From the NCBI RefSeq assembly GCF_005434965.1, contig NZ_SKCI01000004.1, positions 62,001 through 126,000 of the forward strand: DNA of 64,000 nt, given 5' to 3'. This document shows, piece after piece, positions 51,608 to 60,147 of this stretch. The DNA comes from Marimonas lutisalis (GTDB taxonomy: Bacteria; Pseudomonadota; Alphaproteobacteria; Rhodobacterales; Rhodobacteraceae). The translations under genes and the position numbers were made by a program. The number at the start of each line of letters is the position of its first letter. Position 1 is the first letter of the stretch. The notes under the pieces were generated by a model. It did no database searches. It was not told where the DNA came from and saw nothing but the letters and a program-made list of their open reading frames with translations.

Positions 51608-52231
51608 TCACTCCCTGGGCGCGCGCGCCTTGTAGACCGGCAGGCGCCAGCCCAGCCCGACCGACCCGGCGCGCAGCGCCAGCGTAAGCCCCGCGCAAAC
51701 CACCAGCGCCGCCGCCGCGCCCATCCCCGCAGCGGACACCGCGACCGCGCCGCAGGCCCCGGCAAACGCGGCACTGGCATAAAGCTCACCCTGCTTCAGC
51801 ACCAGCGGCACCTCGTTGCAGACCACGTCACGCATCAGCCCGCCCAGGCATCCCGTCACCATCCCCATGATGATCACCACCGGCGCGCTCTGGCCCATGT
51901 CCAGCGCCAGGCTCACGCCCGCGGGCACCGCCACGGCCAGCGCGAACGCATCGAACCATGTCAGCCAGCGATAGCGGCTTTCCATCCGGTGCGCGGTGAA
52001 AAAGACCACCACTGCCGCCGCGCAGGCGATCGCGATATAGGTCGGCTCGGCCACCCAGAAGACCGGATTGCGGTCCAGCAGCAGGTCACGCACCGTGCCA
52101 CCCCCCACCGCCGTCAGGCAGGCGACAAAGGCAAAGCCCACGATATCCAGCTGCGCCCGGCTCGCTGCCAATGCGCCGGTCAACGCAAAGACCAGCACCG
52201 CGGCGAAATCCAGAACGGCGACAGCACTCAT
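51608..52231 (-). CDS. Trimeric intracellular cation channel-family protein (UPF0126)
   Basis: 207 residues, about seven helices built as two repeats. [17 protein letters not shown] and [16 protein letters not shown] are the signature of this family, which forms trimeric potassium-type channels. It overlaps rnhA by 4 bases. Confidence 0.92.
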   Translation of the reverse strand: MSAVAVLDFAAVLVFALTGALAASRAQLDIVGFAFVACLTAVGGGTVRDLLLDRNPVFWVAEPTYIAIACAAAVVVFFTAHRMESRYRWLTWFDAFALAVAVPAGVSLALDMGQSAPVVIIMGMVTGCLGGLMRDVVCNEVPLVLKQGELYASAAFAGACGAVAVSAAGMGAAAALVVCAGLTLALRAGSVGLGWRLPVYKARAPRE

Positions 52232-52689
52232 TGCCCGTTGGCCTTGTAGGGGGCCATCCCCGCGCGCGCCAATTCATCGGCGCGCTCGTTCTCGGGATGG
52301 CCGGCATGGCCCTTGATCCATTCCCAGGTCACGTCATGGCGCGCCCGTGCCTCATCCAGCCGCTGCCATAGCTCGACGTTCTTCACCGGCTTCTTGTTCG
52401 AGGTTTTCCAGCCATTACGCTTCCAGCCGTGAATCCACCCGGTCACGCCGTTCTTCACATAGGCCGAGTCGGTCACAACGGTGATCGTCGTGGGCCGCTC
52501 CAGCACCTCCAGCGCGTTGATCGCGGCCAGCAGTTCCATGCGATTGTTGGTGGTCTCGGGCTCGCCCCCCTTCAACTCGCGCTCTTTCACCACGCGCTCG
52601 CCCTCCATCGCGCGCAACAGCACGCCCCAGCCCCCGGGCCCCGGATTGCCCGAACAGGCTCCGTCGGTATAGGCGAAAAGCTCAGCCAT
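52228..52689 (-). CDS. rnhA: Ribonuclease HI
   Basis: 153 residues. Cuts RNA in RNA-DNA hybrids. Active-site residues are all visible: Asp in [17 protein letters not shown], Glu in [13 protein letters not shown], Asp in VTDSAYV and Asp in [10 protein letters not shown]. Overlaps the neighbouring glutathione transferase gene by 8 bases. Confidence 0.97.
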   Translation of the reverse strand: MAELFAYTDGACSGNPGPGGWGVLLRAMEGERVVKERELKGGEPETTNNRMELLAAINALEVLERPTTITVVTDSAYVKNGVTGWIHGWKRNGWKTSNKKPVKNVELWQRLDEARARHDVTWEWIKGHAGHPENERADELARAGMAPYKANGQ

Positions 52690-53302
52690 CAGGCATCAGT
52701 TCCACATATCCCGGCAGCGCCGCGATCCGCTCGATCCAGGCGCGCAATCCCGGATACCGCTCCATGTCGAAGCCCCCGCGCTCTCCGGCGGTGTGGGTGT
52801 AGGCATAAAGTGCGATATCGGCCAGATCGGGCCGCGCGCCACCGAAATAGGGGGCCTCGCCCAATCCCTCTTCCATGATCTGCAAAATCGCGTGCCCGGC
52901 GTCCAGCAGTTCGGCCATATGCGCCTCCGTCGCTTCTTGCGCCAGGTGCGGATAACAGCGCAGCGATGCGCGTACCGCGACCACCGGTTCATGCCGGTTC
53001 TGCTCGAAGAACATCCAGCCCAGCATCCGCGCCTGCGCCAGCGGGTCCTGCGGGATCCAGCCGCTCCCCTGCGCCAGATACCACAGGATCGCGTTCGATT
53101 CGGTCAGGATTTCCCCGTCCCCCAGGTGCAGCGCCGGCGCCTTGCCCTGCGGCAACTGGCCCTTGGCCTTCGCCGCCGCGATCTCTGCCGATTGCGTCTC
53201 GACCGGCACATGGGTGTAGTCCCGCCCCAAAAGCGCCAGCAGAAGGCGCACCTTGTAGCTGTTGCCGGAAGACGGCATCGAATAGAGAACCAGATCACTC
53301 AT
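52682..53302 (-). CDS. Glutathione S-transferase family protein
   Basis: 206 residues. Thioredoxin-fold N-terminus ([23 protein letters not shown], then [25 protein letters not shown] with the glutathione-binding ES) and an all-helical C-terminal domain ([22 protein letters not shown]). Substrate unknown. Part of a close-packed minus-strand run from 55.6 to 51.6 kb. Confidence 0.92.
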   Translation of the reverse strand: MSDLVLYSMPSSGNSYKVRLLLALLGRDYTHVPVETQSAEIAAAKAKGQLPQGKAPALHLGDGEILTESNAILWYLAQGSGWIPQDPLAQARMLGWMFFEQNRHEPVVAVRASLRCYPHLAQEATEAHMAELLDAGHAILQIMEEGLGEAPYFGGARPDLADIALYAYTHTAGERGGFDMERYPGLRAWIERIAALPGYVELMPDG

Positions 53303-53904
53303 GCGGTTGGGCTTTCTGCAATGGCTAATACGATGATGTGCCGCGACGGGCTGCCATCCAGACCGGTGCCCGTCCCGAAATGCCGGGACACCACCTCGAA
53401 CCCGGCGGCGTTCAACAGACCCACCAGTTCCTCCTCGCCGTAATAGGCATAGAACCGGCCGATCTTGTCGGGCCCCTCGCCCTCGCCCATCTTCAGGCCG
53501 ACATGCAGCGCCATCCCCGGCTTGCCCGCGCGCCGGATACGCGCCAGCACGTCCGGCATCTCGGATTTGGGCAGGTGCAGCAGGCTGAAATTGGCCCAGA
53601 CGCCATCATAGGCGCCCTCGGCGCCCAGCTCGTCGAACCGCGCCTGCCAGGCGGTCACGCCCGGTCGCCGCGCCGCCCTCCCCACCATCTCGGCCGAAGC
53701 ATCCGTGGCATCCGCCTCGAACCCCCACTCGGCCAGTTTCTCGGCGTAGAACCCCGGCCCGCACCCCAGGTCGAGCACCCGAGCGCCCACGGGCAGCCGT
53801 CCTGCAAAGGCCTCGAGGTCTTTCAGCTCATAAAGCTTCGCATTGGCCTTCTCGTAATCCTCGGCGCGCTCGTCATAGACCGCGATCGTGCGTTCATCGC
53901 TCAT
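53299..53904 (-). CDS. Class I SAM-dependent methyltransferase
   Basis: 201 residues from ATG 53904. LPVGARVLDLGCGPGFYAEKLAEWGFEADATDAS is the SAM-binding motif I region, followed by VWANFSLLHLPKSEMPDVL. The acceptor is unknown; it resembles the methyltransferase-11 type. It overlaps both neighbours by 4 bases. Confidence 0.9.
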   Translation of the reverse strand: MSDERTIAVYDERAEDYEKANAKLYELKDLEAFAGRLPVGARVLDLGCGPGFYAEKLAEWGFEADATDASAEMVGRAARRPGVTAWQARFDELGAEGAYDGVWANFSLLHLPKSEMPDVLARIRRAGKPGMALHVGLKMGEGEGPDKIGRFYAYYGEEELVGLLNAAGFEVVSRHFGTGTGLDGSPSRHIIVLAIAESPTA

Positions 53905-54359
53905 GCCACCATCACTCCCAACATCAGACAGGCGATCACTACCGCCGTCAACGGCACGCGCAACGCCATCCACCATTCCGGTGTCAGCCCCGCGCGCCAG
54001 TAAAGCCAGTCCAGCCCCAGAAGCCCGGCAAACCCGGCGATCAGCGCCAGGCCCGCGCCGTAGGGCCCGCCTCCCGTCATGAAAAACGCCCACAGCGCCG
54101 GGATCACCGACAGCCCGTACCATTTGATCTCTCCCGCCTCGGCGCGCGTGGCAAAGCCCCACAACACGCCGGACATGAAGGACAGGATCACCATGCCATA
54201 GAACAGCTGCACATAGGGCCCCACCATTCGCTGGCCCAGCGCCTCACGCGCCGCATCGCCCAACTCGGGCATCAGCGTCGTGCCAGCGCCCCAGATGAAC
54301 GGCAACAGGCCCGCCAGGCCCAGCCACAGCGCTGCACGCGGTATGCCTGCCGCGCCCAT
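53901..54359 (-). CDS. DUF3429 membrane protein
   Basis: 152 residues, five predicted helices (ALWLGLAGLLPFIWGA, VQLFYGMVILSFMSGVLWGFA, YGLSVIPALWAFFMTGG, GLALIAGFAGLLGLDWLYW, LTAVVIACLMLGVMVA). The pattern FLSGVLWG-like and LPALWAF-like matches DUF3429, of unknown function. ATG 54359 overlaps the LysE stop by one base. Confidence 0.8.
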   Translation of the reverse strand: MGAAGIPRAALWLGLAGLLPFIWGAGTTLMPELGDAAREALGQRMVGPYVQLFYGMVILSFMSGVLWGFATRAEAGEIKWYGLSVIPALWAFFMTGGGPYGAGLALIAGFAGLLGLDWLYWRAGLTPEWWMALRVPLTAVVIACLMLGVMVA

Positions 54360-54970
54360 CACACCCGCTCCAGCGCCAGACGGCCCGCCAGCGCGGCAAA
54401 GATCGCGGCAAAGCCGCAGTTGACCCAGGCCATCAGCCGCCCATTGCCCAGGATCAGCGCCCGCGCCTGCGCGGCAAACAGGCCGTAAAGAACGAAAATG
54501 CCGAAGGTCAGCGCCATGAAAACTGCCCCCATCGCCACCATCTCGCGCGTGGCCGTCGCCGGATCGCCGCTCAGGAACGGCGGCAGCAGCGCCAGGAAAA
54601 AGATCGACAGTTTCGGATTCAACGCGTTGATCAGCACCGCCCGCCACGCCACGCGCCAGCCCGGCTCGTCGCCCCGCTCGGCCCGCACGTTCAGCGCACC
54701 ACCCGCTTTCAGCGCCTGCCAGGCCAGCCACAAGAGATAGGCGACGCCGGCGAACTTCACCACCTGGAAGAGCAGGGCCGAGGTATGCAGCACCGCCGCC
54801 AGCCCCAGCACCGCCGCTGCCATCGCCGGCAAAATCCCCAGCGTGCAGCCCCAGGCGGCCCACAGCGCCGCACGCGGCCCGCGGCCCAGCCCCATCGCCA
54901 GCGTGTAAATCACCCCCGTCCCGGGCACGAGGCAGACGACCACCGCCGTAAGCAGGAACTGAACCGACAT
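54359..54970 (-). CDS. LysE-family amino acid exporter
   Basis: 203 residues with about six helices: VCLVPGTGVIYTLAMGLGRGPRAALWAAWGCTLG and LINALNPKLSIFFLALLPPFL are the two family signatures (RhtB/LysE). Exports amino acids or their analogues; the substrate is unknown. Confidence 0.9.
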   Translation of the reverse strand: MSVQFLLTAVVVCLVPGTGVIYTLAMGLGRGPRAALWAAWGCTLGILPAMAAAVLGLAAVLHTSALLFQVVKFAGVAYLLWLAWQALKAGGALNVRAERGDEPGWRVAWRAVLINALNPKLSIFFLALLPPFLSGDPATATREMVAMGAVFMALTFGIFVLYGLFAAQARALILGNGRLMAWVNCGFAAIFAALAGRLALERV

Positions 54971-55003
54971 TGCATAACCTCCCGGAACCGGATCACCGGC
55001 AAC

Positions 55004-55651
55004 CTAGCGGCCCGGCCCGCCCGGCGAAAGAGGCGTTTGGGTGCTCATCACGCTTGGCCGTTCGCGCGCCGCGGCCCACCACGCCGCGAGCCGCGGGAAA
55101 TCCCCCAGCATCGCCGCCCCCTGCGGCGCATCAGAAAAGGCCGCGATCATCGGGGCAAGGTGGCAATCGGCGCGGGTGAACCCACCGGCCAGCACAAGCC
55201 CCTCTTCGACCAGGCTGTCGAGCGCGCACAGAACACGCGGCGCCGAGGCCAGCCCCTCGGTGATGATGTCGCTGGAACAGGGCTCGCCCAGGGCCGGGCG
55301 ATAAACCGCATGGGAATAGACCTGCCGCACCAGTGGCCAATAGCCATAGGCGTCGACGATCCCGATCACCTGCGCCACGCGCGCCGCGGGCCTGGCCCCT
55401 TCCGGCATCAGGGCGGGCCCGTCAAAGGCCCGGTCGATATAGTCCGTTATCGCCGCCGTTTCGTAGATCCGGAAGTCGCCGTGCCGCAGCACCGGCACGC
55501 GCCCAAACGGATGCGGCCCCTGCGCATCCGGCGCGAACGGGTCGTGCTCTTCATAGTCATGGGCGACGCCCTTTTCGGCCAGCGCGATCCGCACTACGCG
55601 GGTATAAACGCTTTGGCGAAACCCGGTCAGGATCGGGGCCGGGCCACTCAT
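55004..55651 (-). CDS. Glutathione S-transferase family protein
   Basis: 215 residues. N-terminal domain with [30 protein letters not shown] and the glutathione site [24 protein letters not shown]; helical C-terminal half. The stop leaves 33 bases before LysE. It overlaps ispH by 4 bases; a functional tie to isoprenoid synthesis is not evident. Confidence 0.9.
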   Translation of the reverse strand: MSGPAPILTGFRQSVYTRVVRIALAEKGVAHDYEEHDPFAPDAQGPHPFGRVPVLRHGDFRIYETAAITDYIDRAFDGPALMPEGARPAARVAQVIGIVDAYGYWPLVRQVYSHAVYRPALGEPCSSDIITEGLASAPRVLCALDSLVEEGLVLAGGFTRADCHLAPMIAAFSDAPQGAAMLGDFPRLAAWWAAARERPSVMSTQTPLSPGGPGR

Positions 55652-56598
55652 CCCGCCTGCCGAAGCACGCGGGGCACCTTGAACTCCACGTTTTCCTGCG
55701 CGGTCTCGACTTCCTCGATCGTCAGGTCGAACCGCTCTTTCAGCGCGTCGATCACCTCTTCGACCAGCAGTTCAGGGGCCGAGGCGCCGGCGGTCACGCC
55801 GATGCCCGTCACACCCTCAAGCGCGCGCCAGTCGATATCGCCCGCCCGCTGCACCAGCTGCGAATAGCTGCACCCCGCCCGGCTCGCCACTTCGACCAGG
55901 CGGCGCGAGTTCGATGAATTGGGCGCGCCCACCACCAGCATCGCCTGCGCATGGGCGGCAATCGCCTTCACCGCCTCCTGCCGGTTGGTGGTGGCGTAAC
56001 AGATATCTTCCTTGTGCGGGCCGCGAATGGCCGGGAACCGTGCCTGCAACGCCGCCACGATATCAATCGTGTCATCCACGCTCAGCGTCGTCTGTGTGAC
56101 AAAGGCCAGCTTTTCCGGATCGCGCACCGCGACCGTCGCCACATCCTCGACCGTTTCGACCAGCAGCACCTCGCCCTCCGGCAGCTGCCCCATCGTGCCG
56201 ATGGTCTCGGGGTGGCCGGCATGGCCAATCATGATGATCTGCAGGCCCTGCGCTGAATGGCGCTCGGCCTCGATATGCACCTTGCTGACCAGCGGGCAGG
56301 TCGCATCAACGAACACCATCTGCCGCCGCGTCGCCTCCTCGGGCACCGATTTCGGCACACCATGGGCGGAAAAGATCACCGGCCGGTCATCCGGGCAGTC
56401 CGTCAGTTCCTCGACGAACACCGCGCCCTTTTCGCGAAGGTCGTCCACCACGTATTTGTTGTGCACGATCTCGTGGCGCACATATACCGGTGCGCCCCAT
56501 TTCTCGATCGCCATTTCCACGATCTTGATCGCCCGGTCCACACCCGCGCAGAACCCGCGCGGCGCAGCCAGGTAAAGTGTCAGCGGTGGCTTGGTCAT
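55648..56598 (-). CDS. ispH: 4-Hydroxy-3-methylbut-2-enyl diphosphate reductase
   Basis: 316 residues from ATG 56598 (AGGAGACGAC upstream). Last step of the MEP isoprenoid pathway, giving IPP and DMAPP. Fe-S cysteines in [24 protein letters not shown] and [21 protein letters not shown] and [14 protein letters not shown] are substrate-binding blocks. Confidence 0.97.
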   Translation of the reverse strand: MTKPPLTLYLAAPRGFCAGVDRAIKIVEMAIEKWGAPVYVRHEIVHNKYVVDDLREKGAVFVEELTDCPDDRPVIFSAHGVPKSVPEEATRRQMVFVDATCPLVSKVHIEAERHSAQGLQIIMIGHAGHPETIGTMGQLPEGEVLLVETVEDVATVAVRDPEKLAFVTQTTLSVDDTIDIVAALQARFPAIRGPHKEDICYATTNRQEAVKAIAAHAQAMLVVGAPNSSNSRRLVEVASRAGCSYSQLVQRAGDIDWRALEGVTGIGVTAGASAPELLVEEVIDALKERFDLTIEEVETAQENVEFKVPRVLRQAG

Positions 56599-56650
56599 GT
56601 CGTCTCCTGTCGCAGGCAACAGCTATGCGCTTTGGCCGCCTGCGTCCAGA

Positions 56651-57244
56651 TCAGTCCGGCGGGAAAAGCCGCTGCAGACGTGCCAGCGCCTGCGCCGCGC
56701 GCTCTGCGACCACCTCGGCGTCCGGCGGCGCCATCGCGCCTGTCACCCGGCGCACTTGCAAATCCCCGATCAGCAGCGCGAACCATGCCTCGGCCATCTC
56801 CATCGGCTCACCTCGCAGAATACCCTCGTCGCGGGCACGTTGCATTACGCCAGCGATCCAGGGCGCAACCGTCTCGCGCCCGGCCTTGCCCAGCGCCCGG
56901 CCCAGCGTCCCGCTGGCGTCCGCCGCCGCCGCCCGGTTCAGCGCCACCGCCCGCGGCCCCAGCAGCATGTTCAGCAAAACCGGCCCGACCCGCGCCAAGA
57001 CCTCCAGCGGCGCGCCCTCCTGCGCCTCTTCCAGCGCCGCGCGCACCAGCGCGGTATTGCCCGCGATCAGCGCCTCGAAAAGGCCGGTCTTGTCGCCATA
57101 CCAGCGGTAAAGCGTCTCGTTCGAGGCCTTGGCGTCCTTCGCCACAGCCTGCATCGACAAACCCTCATAGCCCTTCGCGTCCAGCACCCGATAGGCCGCC
57201 GCCTCGATTTCCTTCGCCCGCGCCGCGCGCGCCTCGCTTCGCAT
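56651..57244 (-). CDS. TetR/AcrR-family transcriptional regulator
   Basis: 197 residues. Helix-turn-helix in EIEAAAYRVLDAKGYEGLSMQAVAKDAKASNETLYRWYGDKTGLFEALI. Divergent from the DUF1772 gene with 89 bases between that hold two palindromes beginning CCGTAA, so it most likely represses that gene and itself. Effector unknown. Confidence 0.93.
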   Translation of the reverse strand: MRSEARAARAKEIEAAAYRVLDAKGYEGLSMQAVAKDAKASNETLYRWYGDKTGLFEALIAGNTALVRAALEEAQEGAPLEVLARVGPVLLNMLLGPRAVALNRAAAADASGTLGRALGKAGRETVAPWIAGVMQRARDEGILRGEPMEMAEAWFALLIGDLQVRRVTGAMAPPDAEVVAERAAQALARLQRLFPPD

Positions 57245-57267
57245 GTCCGATCCTCCGTCTTGACGAT

Positions 57268-57289
57268 ATCCGTAATTCTGGTTACGGAT
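57268..57289. promoter_or_regulatory. TetR operator candidate 1
   Basis: ATCCGTAA-TTCTGG-TTACGGAT: perfect 8-base arms between the divergent tetR and DUF1772 genes. It lies just downstream of TTGACG (57260-57265), a possible -35, so binding would block the promoter. Confidence 0.7.
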
Positions 57290-57301
57290 GACGTCAATAA
57301 C

Positions 57302-57317
57302 CGTAATTGCAATTACG
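57302..57317. promoter_or_regulatory. TetR operator candidate 2
   Basis: CGTAATTGCAATTACG is a perfect 16-base palindrome, preceded by C so that it shares CCGTAATT with the first site. It lies 17 bases before the DUF1772 start codon. Confidence 0.7.
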
Positions 57318-57333
57318 CAAAGGAATCCACATC

Positions 57334-57873
57334 ATGCCCCGCGCCGCCACCTCCGCCACAACGCTCTTGCTCTATCCGCTCGCCGGCCTCTCGCTGCTGC
57401 TTTCCGGGGCGATCTTCGGGTTTTTCTATGCCTGGGTCTGCTCCACCATGTGGGGGCTCGACGCCGCCGACCCGCGCATCGCGATCCCGGCCATGCAGGC
57501 GATGAACGCCTCGGTGCGCAACATCGTCTTTGCCCCCGCCTTCTTCGGCACGCCTTTCGTCCTGCTGCTCACCGCGGCGGTGGCCCATGCCGCGGGCCGG
57601 TCGCGGCCGGCACTGCTCCTTGCCGCGGCCGGGCTCCTCTACCTGGTCGGCGGCATGATCCTGACCATCGGTGTCAACGTCCCGATGAACCAGGCACTGG
57701 CGCAGCTCGCCACGCCCGAAAGCCACGCGGCGGCAGCCGAGATCTGGGCGGGCTATTCCCCGCGCTGGCAGGTCTTCAACGTGATCCGCACACTGGTCTC
57801 CGGCCTGGTGCTGCTGCTCTCCGGCTGGGCCATCCTGCTCCTGGGCCGCAACGCCCCGCTCACGCCCGCTTGA
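57334..57873 (+). CDS. DUF1772 membrane protein (anthrone oxygenase-like)
   Basis: 179 residues, four helices: LLYPLAGLSLLLSGAIFGFFYAWVC, FFGTPFVLLLTAAVAHA, LLLAAAGLLYLVGGMILTIGVNVPMNQAL and VFNVIRTLVSGLVLLLSGWAILLLG. NVPMNxxL and the Trp near WQVFNVIR are DUF1772 hallmarks; some members are anthrone oxygenases in fungi, but the bacterial role is unclear. Controlled by the divergent TetR, so probably induced by a small molecule. Confidence 0.82.
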   Translation: MPRAATSATTLLLYPLAGLSLLLSGAIFGFFYAWVCSTMWGLDAADPRIAIPAMQAMNASVRNIVFAPAFFGTPFVLLLTAAVAHAAGRSRPALLLAAAGLLYLVGGMILTIGVNVPMNQALAQLATPESHAAAAEIWAGYSPRWQVFNVIRTLVSGLVLLLSGWAILLLGRNAPLTPA

Positions 57874-57897
57874 TTTGACCTTCCCGCGCTGGAGGCT

Positions 57898-57926
57898 CTG
57901 ATCCCTGCGCGAACCAACAGGATCAG
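57898..57926 (+). promoter_or_regulatory. Inverted repeat just before the cytochrome c gene
   Basis: CTGATCC, a 15-base spacer, GGATCAG. The right arm ends eight bases before the ATG and is followed by GACC, so a hairpin could cover the ribosome site (AGGACC). It could equally be an operator. Confidence 0.45.
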
Positions 57927-57933
57927 GACCTCC

Positions 57934-58368
57934 ATGCGCGCCTATGTTTTCGCCCTCTTCGCCCTCGCCCTGCCCATGCCGGCCACCGCGCAGGGGCTCT
58001 TTCCATACACCGATCCAACGGCGGTGGCCTTGGGCGAACAGCTCTATGCCGAAACCTGCGCCGCCTGCCACGGTGACAATCTCGAAGGCGAACCCAACTG
58101 GCGCCAGCCGGATGACGAGGGCTACCTGCCCGCGCCGCCGCACGATGCCACGGGCCACACCTGGCATCATCCCGATACTCAGCTTTTCGCAATCACCAAA
58201 CATGGAACCGCCGCCCTCGTGGGCGGCGACTACAAGACCCGCATGACGGGCTTTGGCGATCAGCTCAGCGATGACGAAATCCTCGCCGTTCTGGCCTATA
58301 TCAAATCAACCTGGCCGGCACAGATCATCGCCCGCCACGATCGATTGAACGCGGCGCAGGATCAATGA
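57934..58368 (+). CDS. Periplasmic c-type cytochrome
   Basis: 144 residues. Signal peptide ([19 protein letters not shown]), haem site [11 protein letters not shown] near residue 43 and a likely axial Met in [27 protein letters not shown], a class I cytochrome c pattern. The [15 protein letters not shown] region is typical of small cytochromes linked to dehydrogenases. Partner enzyme unknown. Confidence 0.92.
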   Translation: MRAYVFALFALALPMPATAQGLFPYTDPTAVALGEQLYAETCAACHGDNLEGEPNWRQPDDEGYLPAPPHDATGHTWHHPDTQLFAITKHGTAALVGGDYKTRMTGFGDQLSDDEILAVLAYIKSTWPAQIIARHDRLNAAQDQ

Positions 58369-58383
58369 AACCTGGGTCCCCGG

Positions 58384-58956
58384 TCAGCCGCTGGTCACGC
58401 TTTCGCGTTCGCGATCCGGCTGCGGCTCGCGCGGCGGACGGCCGATCACGTCCTTCAACTCGTCCAGCTCGATGAAATTGTCGGCCTGGCGGCGCAGCTC
58501 GTCGGCGATCATCGGCGGCTGGCTGCGGATGGTCGAAACCACCGAAACCCGCACGCCCTGGCGCTGCAGGCTTTCCACCAGGGGGCGGAAATCCCCATCG
58601 CCCGAAAACAGCACGATGTGATCGACGCGCGGCGCCAGTTCCATGGCATCGACCGTAAGTTCGATATCCATGTTGCCCTTCACCTTCCGACGGCCCTGGC
58701 TGTCGGTGTATTCCTTCGCCGGTTTCGTCACCATCGAAAAGCCGTTGTAATGCAGCCAGTCGACCAGCGGACGGATCGGCGAATACTCGTCGTTTTCCAG
58801 AAGCGCGGTGTAGTAGAACGCCCGCAGCAGTTTTCCCCGGCGCATGAACTCGTGACGCAGCAACTTGTAATCGATGTCAAAGCTAAGTGCCTTGGCAGCC
58901 GCATAAAGATTCGACCCATCAATGAACAGCGCCAGCCGTTCGTCTTTGTAAAACAT
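58384..58956 (-). CDS. NYN/LabA-like (DUF88) putative nuclease
   Basis: 190 residues from ATG 58956 (AAGGA upstream). LALFIDGSNLYAAAKAL at the start, KVKGNMDIELTVDAMELA and HIVLFSGDGDFRPLVESLQRQGVRVSVVS give the aspartates of the PIN/NYN fold. The family is thought to act on RNA. Divergent from folK. Confidence 0.93.
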   Translation of the reverse strand: MFYKDERLALFIDGSNLYAAAKALSFDIDYKLLRHEFMRRGKLLRAFYYTALLENDEYSPIRPLVDWLHYNGFSMVTKPAKEYTDSQGRRKVKGNMDIELTVDAMELAPRVDHIVLFSGDGDFRPLVESLQRQGVRVSVVSTIRSQPPMIADELRRQADNFIELDELKDVIGRPPREPQPDRERESVTSG

Positions 58957-59078
58957 AAATTGTCCTTCCGATTGCGCTCTGCCACAGGTTCCGTGAGTGT
59001 AAAGGGGCGGCAAAGCGGCCTAGGTGGAATATTGTTTAGTAAATCACCTTGCAAGTCCGTAATCACGGGAAAAATCCT

Positions 59079-59681
59079 ATGTCTAATGTAACGCGTAATC
59101 AACTTTGCTTGCTCGCGCTCGGCGGGAACCAGGAAACTGAAGCCGGCCCGCCCGCGGAAACCCTGCGCGCCGCCCTGCGCGACCTGGCCGTGGCGGGCTG
59201 CGAAATCAGCGCGGTCAGCCGCTTCTGGAACACGCCTGCCTTTCCTGCCGGTTCCGGCCCCGATTTCGTCAATGCGGCTGCGGTTTTACGCTTTGATGGC
59301 ACCGCCGCGGACCTGCTCGCACTGCTGCACCGGATCGAAGCCCGCCACGGTCGTGCCCGCACAACCCGCTGGGGCCAGCGCACGCTCGATCTCGATCTGC
59401 TGGCCATCGGCGATTTACTGCTGCCTGACAGGGAAATTTGGCAATTCTGGCATGATCTGCCCCCCGATCAGCAGCGCAACCGCGCACCCGAGCAACTGAT
59501 TCTCCCGCATCCACGGCTGCAGGATCGTGCTTTCGTGCTTGTCCCACTGGCCGAAGTCGCCCCGGACTGGGTGCATCCGGTGCTCGGGCGCCGCGTCGAC
59601 GAGATGCTGGCGGCCCTGCCCCCCGCCGATATCGCCGCGGTTCGCCCGCTTGACGATCCCGCAACCGGGCGCAACAGCTGA
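59079..59681 (+). CDS. folK: 2-Amino-4-hydroxy-6-hydroxymethyldihydropteridine pyrophosphokinase
   Basis: 200 residues. Folate synthesis: pyrophosphoryl transfer from ATP to the pterin. [49 protein letters not shown] and [25 protein letters not shown] are the family blocks. ATG 59079 is chosen; one ten codons earlier is possible but unneeded. Confidence 0.95.
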   Translation: MSNVTRNQLCLLALGGNQETEAGPPAETLRAALRDLAVAGCEISAVSRFWNTPAFPAGSGPDFVNAAAVLRFDGTAADLLALLHRIEARHGRARTTRWGQRTLDLDLLAIGDLLLPDREIWQFWHDLPPDQQRNRAPEQLILPHPRLQDRAFVLVPLAEVAPDWVHPVLGRRVDEMLAALPPADIAAVRPLDDPATGRNS

Positions 59682-59757
59682 AATCTGCCCTTGCAAATCC
59701 CGCTTTCGGCGCGTAAACACGCGCTTTCTAATGCCCGTTTGCAAGCTGGAGTGCCCC

Positions 59758-60111
59758 ATGGCCCGCGTAACCGTCGAAGATTGCGTAGACAAGGTTCCGA
59801 ACCGGTTCGACCTGGTAATGCTCGCCGCCCACCGCGCGCGCGAAATTTCGGCCGGTGCGCCGATCACCGTCGACCGTGACAACGACAAGAACCCCGTCGT
59901 CGCCCTGCGTGAAATCGCGGACGAAACCCAGTCGGCAGAAGAGCTGCGCGAACGCCTGATCGAGTCGAACCAGACCCAGATCGAGGTGGACGAGCCCGAA
60001 GACGACGCCATGGCGCTGCTGATGGGGGCCGAGGCCGACAAACCGGCCGAGGACGACCTCTCGGAAGAGCAGCTCCTGCGCGCCCTGATGGAAGCCCAGG
60101 GCCAGGGCTGA
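59758..60111 (+). CDS. rpoZ: DNA-directed RNA polymerase omega subunit
   Basis: 117 residues. [33 protein letters not shown] is the canonical omega start; it holds beta-prime in the polymerase. The C-terminus is acidic ([29 protein letters not shown]). A short gap separates it from the (p)ppGpp gene, the common rpoZ-spoT order; omega is part of the ppGpp site in other bacteria. Confidence 0.96.
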   Translation: MARVTVEDCVDKVPNRFDLVMLAAHRAREISAGAPITVDRDNDKNPVVALREIADETQSAEELRERLIESNQTQIEVDEPEDDAMALLMGAEADKPAEDDLSEEQLLRALMEAQGQG

Positions 60112-60147
60112 TCTCCGCCCGGCCCCAAGACCCGGGATGCGGACCGG

